7,056 nucleotides of DNA, from contig JAZQDA010000017.1 in assembly GCA_045546535.1 (NCBI GenBank), positions 1 to 7,056 of the forward strand. The letters run 5' to 3'. Within the stretch, counting starts at the first letter, position 1. Every line of letters begins with the position of its first letter. Position numbers and translations under genes: made by a program. The DNA is from RGIG1828 sp045546535 (GTDB lineage: Bacteria > Bacillota > Clostridia > UMGS1810). The notes under the pieces are model-generated. The model was not told the origin of the DNA. It made no database searches and was given only the letters and a program-made list of their open reading frames with translations. This document shows positions 1 through 5,825 of the stretch, piece by piece.

Positions 1-84
1 CTCATTATACATATCACCGGTATTTTTGATAATAATACCTCTCGTATATGCACTGTATATAAATAAAAATGTCCCCTGTCCAAA
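1..84. other. Left-edge region with no assignable gene
   Basis: No gene can be supported here. On the + strand one frame is open from base 2 to a TGA at 86-88 and would encode a hydrophobic tail of 28 residues (starting SLYISPVF, ending VPCPN), so it could be the C-terminus of a membrane protein cut by the window edge. AT-rich random sequence gives the same look. On the - strand there is a GAGAGGT element (43-37) followed by an open frame running off the left edge, but no ATG at proper spacing: the nearest, at 13-11, is about 23 nt away. A possible - strand promoter is TTGGAC (83-78) with TATACA (59-54), 18 nt apart. A GTCCCCTGTCC tract lies at 71-81. Confidence 0.3.
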
Positions 85-113
85 TTGACTATTTTTTCAG
101 TTTATGATATACT
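85..113 (+). promoter_or_regulatory. Predicted sigma-A promoter (extended -10) for the hydF cluster
   Basis: TTGACT at 85-90 and TATACT at 108-113 are separated by 17 nt, and a TGA directly before the -10 box supplies the extended -10 TGn motif. Both hexamers differ from the consensus at one position. Transcription would start near 119-121, leaving an AT-rich leader of about 55 nt with no obvious riboswitch fold before the ATG at 176. It is the only good promoter I see upstream of the four + strand genes, so it may drive all of them. Confidence 0.6.
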
Positions 114-175
114 CTAAAAAACATAAAATTTAATTAAATAAAAGTTTTTGTATATAATAAAAAGGAGTTAAAACT

Positions 176-517
176 ATGCCATTTATTGATGCTAAAATCA
201 CACTTTCGCTTACAGATGCCGAGAAAGAAACTTTAAAAACAGAACTTGGAAAAACTATGAGTCTTTTGGGAAAGAGCGAAACCTATCTTATGGTGGGAAT
301 TGAAGATAATTATACACTTTTTATGGGCGGTAAAAGACTTGAAAAAGGCGCCTATGTTGAGTTCAGTTTGCTTGGCGATTCAACATCTGAAAACTACAAA
401 AAAGTAACTGAGGCAATCTGCGATATGTTTGAAGATGTTTTATCTATCCCCAAAGACTGTGTCTACATCACCTACCACCCAATAAAAGACTGGGGTTGGA
501 ACGGCACTAATTTTTAA
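176..517 (+). CDS. MIF/phenylpyruvate tautomerase-family protein
   Basis: A 113-residue member of the macrophage migration inhibitory factor (MIF) branch of the tautomerase superfamily, about the same length as mammalian MIF (114 residues). Family members are trimers that interconvert keto and enol forms of phenylpyruvate-like compounds, using an N-terminal proline exposed after Met removal. Pro2 is present here. Lys33 lies in a GKxxxY context like Lys32 of MIF, and VYITY (96-100) aligns its Tyr97 with MIF Tyr95. The C-terminus WGWNGTNF resembles the NVGWNNSTF end of MIF. The CxxC pair of MIF (Cys56/Cys59 counting from the catalytic proline) is absent. There is no signal peptide, so it is probably cytosolic. 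The ATG follows AAGGAG (162-167) by 8 nt. It is the first gene of the cluster, 13 nt before the TSCPD gene. The fold assignment is strong, but the natural substrate is unknown. Confidence 0.85.
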   Translation: MPFIDAKITLSLTDAEKETLKTELGKTMSLLGKSETYLMVGIEDNYTLFMGGKRLEKGAYVEFSLLGDSTSENYKKVTEAICDMFEDVLSIPKDCVYITYHPIKDWGWNGTNF

Positions 518-530
518 GCGAGGGCAAAAT

Positions 531-782
531 ATGAAATACGAATATCAGCCAAAAGGCGTATGCTCCAGAAAAATATCTTTTGAAATTGAAGACGGAATTT
601 TAAAAAATGTGGAATTTATGGGCGGTTGTGCCGGTAACACCCAGGGGATTGCAAAACTTTGCGAGGGAAGAAAGGTTGAAGAAGTCGCATCTCTTTTAGA
701 GGGGATAAAATGCGGATTCAAAGCCACATCGTGCCCTGATCAACTTGCCAAGGCTGTGAGCAGTGCATTGGCAGAAAAATAA
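531..782 (+). CDS. TSCPD domain-containing protein (TIGR03905-like)
   Basis: A small cytosolic protein of 83 residues made of a single TSCPD domain. The name-giving motif T-S-C-P-D is at 66-70. Five cysteines occur at 11, 33, 44, 61 and 68, in the contexts GVCSRK, GGCAGN and TSCPD, which is the pattern of the stand-alone TIGR03905-type family found in many anaerobic Firmicutes. A related domain occurs at the C-terminus of some adenosylcobalamin-dependent ribonucleotide reductases. The conserved cysteines suggest metal binding or thiol chemistry, but no function is established for the stand-alone form, and the metal idea is inference. The start follows GAGGG (520-524) by 6 nt. It lies between the MIF-like gene (13 nt) and the TM1266-like gene (55 nt, with a hairpin), so co-transcription is likely. 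Confidence 0.85.
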   Translation: MKYEYQPKGVCSRKISFEIEDGILKNVEFMGGCAGNTQGIAKLCEGRKVEEVASLLEGIKCGFKATSCPDQLAKAVSSALAEK

Positions 783-793
783 ATTTTCGTACA

Positions 794-815
794 TAGCCGT
801 TTTCAAAAACGGCTA
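794..815 (+). other. Perfect hairpin between the TSCPD and TM1266-like genes
   Basis: TAGCCGTTTT (794-803) is exactly complementary in reverse to AAAACGGCTA (806-815), with CA between them. In RNA this gives a stem of about 9 bp with a TCAA tetraloop. The bases that follow (ATCATATACGG) contain no T-run, so it does not look like an intrinsic terminator in the + direction. It ends 9 nt before the GGAGG ribosome binding site (825-829) of the next gene. It may stabilise or set a processing point in the operon mRNA, or cause partial attenuation; the role is inferred. Confidence 0.55.
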
Positions 816-837
816 ATCATATACGGAGGTAATTAAA

Positions 838-1095
838 ATGGAAACACGAGTTGCACTTATCGGAATTATTGTAGAAAATATGGATTCCGTTGACGAACTT
901 AACGCACTTTTGCACGAATACGGAAGACACATAATCGGAAGAATGGGACTTCCCTACAGAGAAAAAGACATTCACATCATAAGCATAGCAGTAGATGCTC
1001 CGCAAGACATCATTAACACAATGTCAGGAAAAATCGGTAAACTCAAAGGAGTTAGCGCAAAAACCGCCTATTCAAATGTAATAACCGAAGAATAA
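838..1095 (+). CDS. TM1266-family putative iron-only hydrogenase system regulator
   Basis: An 85-residue protein matching the TM1266/TIGR03959 family, which has a small ferredoxin-like, ACT-type fold. It starts with a hydrophobic strand (RVALIGIIVEN, 4-14). A helix-like stretch SVDELNALLHEYGRHIIGRMG (17-37) and a second strand around IHIISIAVDA (45-54) follow. A second helix leads to KLKGVSAKTAYSN (68-80), a frequent C-terminal end in the family. In Thermotoga and clostridia, members are encoded beside [FeFe]-hydrogenase maturation genes and were named putative regulators from that context; no DNA-binding domain is visible. The start follows GGAGG (825-829) by 8 nt. hydF begins 50 nt downstream, which fits the assignment. 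The family call is strong, but the regulatory role itself is not shown by sequence. Confidence 0.88.
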   Translation: METRVALIGIIVENMDSVDELNALLHEYGRHIIGRMGLPYREKDIHIISIAVDAPQDIINTMSGKIGKLKGVSAKTAYSNVITEE

Positions 1096-1101
1096 CATTT
1101 C

Positions 1102-1122
1102 TTGCGAAGATTATCTTCGCAA
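1102..1122 (+). other. Perfect hairpin between the TM1266-like gene and hydF
   Basis: TTGCGAAGA (1102-1110) pairs fully with TCTTCGCAA (1114-1122) across a TTA loop. There is no T-tract after it (AGTACATAAAA follows), so it is unlikely to be a strong intrinsic terminator. The AGGTGA ribosome binding site of hydF (1134-1139) starts 11 nt after the stem. Its position mirrors the hairpin at 794-815, but the stem sequences are unrelated, so this is not a repeated element. Possible roles are mRNA processing or differential stability of the operon segments. Confidence 0.55.
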
Positions 1123-1145
1123 AGTACATAAAAAGGTGAATTAAA

Positions 1146-2315
1146 ATGAATCAGGTACCATCTGCAAACAGAATACATATAGGTTTTTTCGGTCTGAGAA
1201 ATGCAGGAAAATCAAGCCTTGTAAACAGGGTTACAAATCAGGAAATTTCAGTTGTATCAGATGTCAAGGGTACAACTACCGACCCTGTAAAAAAGTCTAT
1301 GGAACTTCTCCCTCTAGGACCCGTTGTTATAACAGATACCCCCGGTTTTGACGACGAGGGGGAACTCGGTCTTAAAAGAGTTGAAAAGACAAAGGAAATT
1401 TTAGAGAAAACCGACATCGCAGTACTTGTAACCTCGCCCGAAAAAGACTTGACCGATACCGAAAGAGAACTTATAGATTTATTTGCTAAAAACGAAACCC
1501 CGTATGTCATAGCCGTAAACAAATCAGACCTTTTCCCAGACTATGAGTGCAAAGAGTCTGAAATAAAAGTTTCTGCACTTACAGGCGAGGGCGTAGATGA
1601 CCTAAAACAAAAGATTGCCACGCTTATTAAAGAAGAAAAAGAGCCAAATCTTATAGCAGATATTCTGCCCGAAAATGCTACTGCGGTTTTAGTTGTGCCG
1701 ATAGACAAAAGTGCGCCGAAATCAAGGCTTATTCTCCCTCAACAACAGGTAATCCGCGACCTTTTGGACCATTCTATGACGGCGATAGTTACGAAAGATG
1801 ATACATACGAGCGAACCCTTTCATCATTAACTAAAAAACCCGACATAGTAATCTGCGACTCACAGGTTTTCGGAAAGGTGAATAGGCTTACCCCGTCTGA
1901 TGTCTTCCTTACATCATTTTCAATCATTATGGCAAGAATGAAAGGCTTTCTGAGTGAAGCAGTGCAGGGTGCAAATGAACTTGACTCTCTTAAAGACGGC
2001 GATAAAATACTCATCTGCGAAGCATGTACTCACCATAGACAGTGCGAAGACATCGGCACTGTAAAACTTCCCAATTGGATTAGCGAATACACAGGTAAAA
2101 AAACAGATTTTGAATTTTTATCAGGCAAAGATTTTCCGTCTGACCTCTCTCCTTACCGCCTTGTCATTCACTGCGGAGGCTGTATGATAACTGAAAGGGA
2201 AGTCATTTTAAGAATGAGAAAAGCAATTGAGCAAGGAGTACCCTTTACAAATTACGGAACAGTTATTGCAAAAACCAAAGGCATACTTAAAAGAAGCACA
2301 GAAATGTTTCAATAA
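1146..2315 (+). CDS. hydF: [FeFe] hydrogenase H-cluster maturation GTPase HydF
   Basis: HydF is the scaffold/GTPase on which the diiron subcluster of the [FeFe]-hydrogenase H-cluster is assembled, with the radical-SAM enzymes HydE and HydG, before transfer to apo-hydrogenase (HydA). The N-terminal Era/TrmE-like GTPase domain shows the P-loop GLRNAGKS (16-23), the switch I threonines in GTTTD (42-46), DTPG (64-67), NKSD (125-128) and SAL (143-145). A dimerisation region follows. The C-terminal [4Fe-4S] domain has the diagnostic ligands C294-T-H296 in CTHHRQCEDIG, and HCGGC (342-346), spaced 45 residues apart. The length of 389 is close to the family norm of about 400. The start follows AGGTGA (1134-1139) by 6 nt. 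Its presence implies that HydE, HydG and an [FeFe]-hydrogenase are encoded elsewhere in this genome. The gene ends at the shared terminator. Confidence 0.97.
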   Translation: MNQVPSANRIHIGFFGLRNAGKSSLVNRVTNQEISVVSDVKGTTTDPVKKSMELLPLGPVVITDTPGFDDEGELGLKRVEKTKEILEKTDIAVLVTSPEKDLTDTERELIDLFAKNETPYVIAVNKSDLFPDYECKESEIKVSALTGEGVDDLKQKIATLIKEEKEPNLIADILPENATAVLVVPIDKSAPKSRLILPQQQVIRDLLDHSMTAIVTKDDTYERTLSSLTKKPDIVICDSQVFGKVNRLTPSDVFLTSFSIIMARMKGFLSEAVQGANELDSLKDGDKILICEACTHHRQCEDIGTVKLPNWISEYTGKKTDFEFLSGKDFPSDLSPYRLVIHCGGCMITEREVILRMRKAIEQGVPFTNYGTVIAKTKGILKRSTEMFQ

Positions 2316-2326
2316 ACTGAGTATTT

Positions 2327-2359
2327 AAAAACCGTTTGAGATAATCTCAAACGGTTTTT
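2327..2359. terminator. Bidirectional intrinsic terminator between hydF and the MFS gene
   Basis: AAAAACCGTTTGAGA (2327-2341) and TCTCAAACGGTTTTT (2345-2359) form a perfect 15-bp stem with a TAA loop. On the + strand the descending arm runs into seven T residues (2355-2361), a canonical intrinsic terminator 11 nt after the hydF stop. On the - strand the mirror arm ends in five T. The stop codon of the convergent MFS gene (2347-2349) and its last codons lie inside the stem, so one hairpin serves both transcription units. Confidence 0.9.
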
Positions 2360-3585
2360 TTGTTTTTATCTTTTAATATTTTTCTGAAAAGTCCAATACT
2401 CAGAAGCGGAAAAATCATTCCGACTAAAATTCCCGTACGCATCGCAAGTTGCTCTGCAGAAAGTGCAAAAAATTCACACAGTTCCCTTGCAAACGGTGCG
2501 TTCATTATGCCGTCTGTAACCATTCCCACAAGTTGCGGTCCGACAGACGCACCAAGATCTCCGCCAGACGCCATAAGCGCAAATACCAGAACTGAAGCAT
2601 CGGTTATCGCATCTGTTACTGCAATAAGGCTTCCGGGCCATAGCATAGCGGTGCAAAGCCCCGTCATAACACAGGCGATAAGACCTAGAAATGGCGACGG
2701 CGAAATTGCACAAATAAGATAACAAAGGGTTGCACCGATTGAACTTATATACAAAACCTTTTCAATCGATTTTCCTTTATTTGCATAAAGTGTTCTGCCA
2801 AGACCGAGAAAAGCAGAAAAAAGAGCCGTTCCGAATACATCGCCCCACACTTTAGGGATAGCAAGTGCCTTTTCAAGATACACCGAACTCCACTGCGACA
2901 TAGTGCACTCACTGCTTCCGCCGAAAAAGATGATAAGAACGAAAAGCCAGAGTTTTTTGTTTTTAAAAATCCCTTTTCCGCCCGAAACTTTTTCGTCTGT
3001 ATTCATATCAGGTATGTCAGATTTAGAAAAAAGAATTGCCGAAACCAGCGGAACTGTGCAAAGCAAAAATGTAAGATAATTCCAGTTTTCTCTTCCAAAA
3101 AGCCAAAGGAAGAGGCTTGAGAAAATAACAACTCCCACAACGCCCCATGCAAACATTGAGTGAAGTTTGCTCATCTCTCTGTCAGGATTGTCAAAGGGGA
3201 TTGTTGCAAGTACGGGGCTTGTTAAAACCTCCGAAAGACCTGCTGCGGCAGAAAAAACAATTGTACCAATGCAAAGTCCCGCATATTCATATCCTTTAAA
3301 AATCCACGGCGAAGATGCGTAGATTAAAAGACCTGCAAGAGATATTACGGGCATCATCTTTACACATCGGCGGACATTGAACTTATGAGAGTAAAAAGAA
3401 AACAAAAGGTCAACACACAGTTGTGTAACAAAATTTATAAGTACCAAAAGCCCCATAAGCGAATATGAAACCGAGTACATTTCCCTCATAGTTGTAAAAA
3501 GAAGCGGTGAAAGACACGATACCACTGACATCGAAAAGCCTGATGAATAACAGGCATATTTTAATCTTTTGTATTTTTTATCCAT
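2347..3585 (-). CDS. MFS transporter, 12 transmembrane helices
   Basis: A major facilitator superfamily membrane protein of 412 residues, about the usual length. Hydrophobic segments fall into two halves of about six helices, separated by a polar cytoplasmic loop around DIPDMNTDEKVSGGKG (about 196-211). The first half has long apolar runs such as LMGLLVLINFVTQLCVDLLF. The second half includes FGGSSECTMSQWSSVYLEKAL, whose polar residues in a helix are common in sugar- and drug-type MFS carriers, and the glycine-rich SGGDLGASVGPQLVG. No diagnostic substrate motif is recognised, so the cargo and direction of transport are unknown. I chose the ATG at 3585 because AGAGGG (3599-3594) lies 8 nt upstream; a TTG at 3630 would add 15 residues but has no such site. 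It follows the deaminase gene by 41 nt and ends in the shared terminator. Confidence 0.85.
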   Translation of the reverse strand: MDKKYKRLKYACYSSGFSMSVVSCLSPLLFTTMREMYSVSYSLMGLLVLINFVTQLCVDLLFSFYSHKFNVRRCVKMMPVISLAGLLIYASSPWIFKGYEYAGLCIGTIVFSAAAGLSEVLTSPVLATIPFDNPDREMSKLHSMFAWGVVGVVIFSSLFLWLFGRENWNYLTFLLCTVPLVSAILFSKSDIPDMNTDEKVSGGKGIFKNKKLWLFVLIIFFGGSSECTMSQWSSVYLEKALAIPKVWGDVFGTALFSAFLGLGRTLYANKGKSIEKVLYISSIGATLCYLICAISPSPFLGLIACVMTGLCTAMLWPGSLIAVTDAITDASVLVFALMASGGDLGASVGPQLVGMVTDGIMNAPFARELCEFFALSAEQLAMRTGILVGMIFPLLSIGLFRKILKDKNKKTV

Positions 3586-3593
3586 AATATGTT

Positions 3594-3599
3594 CCCTCT
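3594..3599 (-). promoter_or_regulatory. Ribosome binding site deciding the MFS start
   Basis: AGAGGG on the - strand lies 8 nt before the ATG at 3585. It favours this start over the in-frame TTG at 3630, which directly overlaps the TGA of the preceding deaminase gene (TTGA). Confidence 0.75.
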
Positions 3600-3626
3600 T
3601 CAATGTGTTATTTACCGTGTTAAATG

Positions 3627-4118
3627 TCAATATCCGAAACTGCCGATTAAAGATTCATCGTTTTCAATCCAGTCAGACACCAAAACCTCTGTGTATTTAT
3701 CGTGGGTGTTTCTTATTATAACCTTTTCGATACCTGCATTTATAATCTGTCTTTTGCACATAGCACAGCACATAGCGTCTGCCACAAGTTCGCCCGTTGC
3801 ATAGATTTTACCAACAAGATAAAGAGTTGCTCCTATCATTTCGTCACGCTTAGCGCTTATGATTGCATTTGCTTCGGCGTGAACGCTTCTGCACATTTCA
3901 TATCTCTCGCCTCTTGGAATACCGAGTTTTTCTCTCATACAGTAGTTTAAGTCGATACAGTTTTTTCTGCCCCTTGGTGCACCTACATAGCCTGTAGATA
4001 CAATCTCGTCATTTTTAACTATGATTGCACCGTAGTTTCTGCGAAGACAAGTGCCTCTTTCAAGTACTGTTTCTGCTATGTCAAGGTAGTAGTTGTGTTT
4101 ATCTCTTCTCTGTGCCAT
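3627..4118 (-). CDS. ComEB/dCMP deaminase-family zinc deaminase
   Basis: A 163-residue cytosolic deaminase of the cytidine/deoxycytidylate family, probably converting dCMP to dUMP for thymidylate synthesis. The zinc site is visible as H80-A-E82 (in SVHAEANAI), with E82 as the proton shuttle, and Cys118 and Cys121 (CCAMC). The usual PCxxC motif has Cys117 in place of Pro. Cys24 (GTCLRRNYGAIIVK) and Cys54 (GAPRGRKNC) lie where ComEB-like deaminases carry further cysteines, which may bind a structural zinc. The start at 4118 is preceded by AAAGG 9 nt upstream, within recN; an in-frame ATG at 4142 would add 8 residues and overlap recN by 23 nt. The gap to the recN stop is one base, so translation is probably coupled. 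ComEB of B. subtilis sits in a competence operon, but nothing here indicates a competence role. Family is firm; the exact substrate (dCMP or another nucleotide) is inferred. Confidence 0.87.
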   Translation of the reverse strand: MAQRRDKHNYYLDIAETVLERGTCLRRNYGAIIVKNDEIVSTGYVGAPRGRKNCIDLNYCMREKLGIPRGERYEMCRSVHAEANAIISAKRDEMIGATLYLVGKIYATGELVADAMCCAMCKRQIINAGIEKVIIRNTHDKYTEVLVSDWIENDESLIGSFGY

Positions 4119-4119
4119 T

Positions 4120-5814
4120 TTAGTTTTCCTTTCGTATATCATTTTTTGTTTTTTCTGCTGACTGCTTTAACTGACGGGCATTTTCTTTTGCAATATCAGT
4201 AATGGTTTTTCCGCCAAGAGTTCTTGCAATTTCTTCAACTGAAGACTCAAGAGAAAGCAGTTCAACTTTGGTTTGTGTACGCCCTGAGTCAACCGACTTC
4301 TTTATCAGGTAGTGAGCGTCTGCAAAGGCTGAAATCTGCGGAAGATGTGTTATGCAGATAACCTGTGATGATAGCGACATACCATAGAGTTTTTCGCCTA
4401 TCTTTTCTGCCGCACTTCCGCTTACACCCGTGTCTATTTCATCAAAAATCATTGTTTTTGAATCTTCAAACTCTGCAAGGACATTCTTGATAGAAAGCAT
4501 AATCCTTGATAGTTCTCCCCCCGATGCAATTTTTGCAAGGGGTCTTTTTTCTTCGCCTATATTTGTGCGGACTAAAAATTCAACATCGTCTTTGCCGTCT
4601 GCGCAAAAGTCTTTGTCATCTATTCTCACATCAAAATCAACCTTTGACATATCAAGGTCTGTAAGATGAGTCTTAACCATTTTTGAAAGAACAGATGCAT
4701 TTTTCTTTCGCTCATCGGTTAAATCTGATGCAAGAGAGCATCTTTCCTTTTCAAGTTTTGCAATTAAATTTTCAAGTTCTTTTGCCCTCTCGTCTGATGT
4801 GTCAATAGATTCAAGTTCTTTCTTTGCATTTTCTAAATATTCTAAAATTTCTGCGATGCTCTGACCGTACTTTCGCTTTAGGGAATAAATAAGTGAAAGC
4901 CTTTCGTCTATTTTCTTTGCTTCCCTCTCGTCAAAGCCTACGCCGTCTGTGAAAGATCTTAAATTTCTTGCCTGTTCATCAATTATATAAGCACAATCAG
5001 AAAGAGCAGTATAAATTTTTTCAAGTTCTTCACTATAGTCTGAAATGCTTTGTATTTTTTTCGCCGCACTCCATAAAATATCGTGGCAGGTGGCAGAGTC
5101 TGCGCCGTAGAGCATTTCGTAGGCTACGGAAGAATTTTTTGAGATGTCTGCAAAGTTATCGAGTACCTTTTTTCTCTCTTTTATTTCTTCCTCTTCGCCG
5201 TCAGTTAGACTTGCCGCTTCGAGTTCTTCAATCTGAAAGATGAGCATATCTCGTTTTATCAGATTTTCTTTTTCATCAGTTGATATTTTTTCGAGTTCTT
5301 CTTTTAAAGCGCGGTGGTTTTCATATACTTCTTTGTATTTTTCTTTAAGTTCTTTTGTTTTTTCACCGCCATAGCAGTCAAGAAAACCGATGTGGGTTTT
5401 TGCAGACAATAGCGAGGTATTATCGTGCTGACCGTGAATATTTACAAGGAGTTCGCCCACCTGTTTTAAAATGCCAAGTGTTACGGCTGTACCGTTTACT
5501 CTTATAGTGTTTTTGCCGTCGGAGGTCATCTCTCGTGAAATCATAATTTCACATTCGGGGTCAGTGCCTAAAATTTCTGCTATTTTTTCACTTGTTTCTT
5601 CACTAACCTCAAAAATGCCGTCAACCCTTGCTTTTTCTTCGCCGCTGCGGATAAGTTCCTTTGACGCTCTTTCGCCTTTAAGCATATTTATGGCATCAAT
5701 AATTATAGACTTTCCCGCACCGGTTTCTCCCGTGAGCACCTGAAAGCCCCTGTCAAAATCTATTTCGCAACATTCAATTACTGCCACATTTTTTATTGAA
5801 AGATGTCTTAGCAT
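4120..5814 (-). CDS. recN: DNA repair protein RecN
   Basis: RecN is an SMC-like ATPase that gathers and protects DNA ends during double-strand break repair by homologous recombination. The 564 residues match the family length. The N-terminal ATPase half starts MLRHLSIKNVAVIE and has the Walker A motif GETGAGKS (29-36), followed by the RecN-typical HGQHDN (127-132). A charged region rich in Glu and Lys (about 150-380) forms the short coiled coil. The C-terminal half has the ABC signature SGGELSR (431-437), Walker B in TMIFDEID (454-461), and the H-loop His490 (ITHLPQ). The ATG at 5814 is preceded by AGAGGT 7 nt upstream, and this site overlaps the argR stop codon. It follows argR by 11 nt, and its own 3' end carries the ribosome binding site of the deaminase gene. 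No truncation is seen. Confidence 0.97.
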   Translation of the reverse strand: MLRHLSIKNVAVIECCEIDFDRGFQVLTGETGAGKSIIIDAINMLKGERASKELIRSGEEKARVDGIFEVSEETSEKIAEILGTDPECEIMISREMTSDGKNTIRVNGTAVTLGILKQVGELLVNIHGQHDNTSLLSAKTHIGFLDCYGGEKTKELKEKYKEVYENHRALKEELEKISTDEKENLIKRDMLIFQIEELEAASLTDGEEEEIKERKKVLDNFADISKNSSVAYEMLYGADSATCHDILWSAAKKIQSISDYSEELEKIYTALSDCAYIIDEQARNLRSFTDGVGFDEREAKKIDERLSLIYSLKRKYGQSIAEILEYLENAKKELESIDTSDERAKELENLIAKLEKERCSLASDLTDERKKNASVLSKMVKTHLTDLDMSKVDFDVRIDDKDFCADGKDDVEFLVRTNIGEEKRPLAKIASGGELSRIMLSIKNVLAEFEDSKTMIFDEIDTGVSGSAAEKIGEKLYGMSLSSQVICITHLPQISAFADAHYLIKKSVDSGRTQTKVELLSLESSVEEIARTLGGKTITDIAKENARQLKQSAEKTKNDIRKEN

Positions 5815-5825
5815 TTAAAATACCT

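Noticed and set aside
114..175. Riboswitch or leader structure before the MIF-like gene
   Set aside because: The leader is short (about 55 nt) and almost purely A/T, with no stable paired elements that I can find.
545..1005. Open frames on the - strand across the TSCPD and TM1266-like genes
   Set aside because: They are antisense to genes with clear families and ribosome binding sites, and their translations show no recognisable domain.
794..1122. The two intergenic hairpins as intrinsic terminators
   Set aside because: Neither is followed by a T-tract, and the genes after them have strong ribosome binding sites without visible promoters.
1238..2014. Two - strand open frames inside hydF
   Set aside because: They are mirror frames of a strongly conserved coding sequence, serine-rich and without known motifs.
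2360..2725. Open frames on both strands within the MFS gene
   Set aside because: They are frame shadows of the transporter, low-complexity or basic cysteine-rich translations without their own ribosome binding sites.
3586..3630. Upstream TTG start for the MFS protein
   Set aside because: It overlaps the deaminase stop, adds a polar 15-residue extension and lacks a ribosome binding site, while the ATG at 3585 has AGAGGG at 8 nt.
4430..5743. Three + strand open frames inside recN
   Set aside because: RecN is intact in the opposite direction with all ATPase motifs, so these frames are by-products of its codon use.
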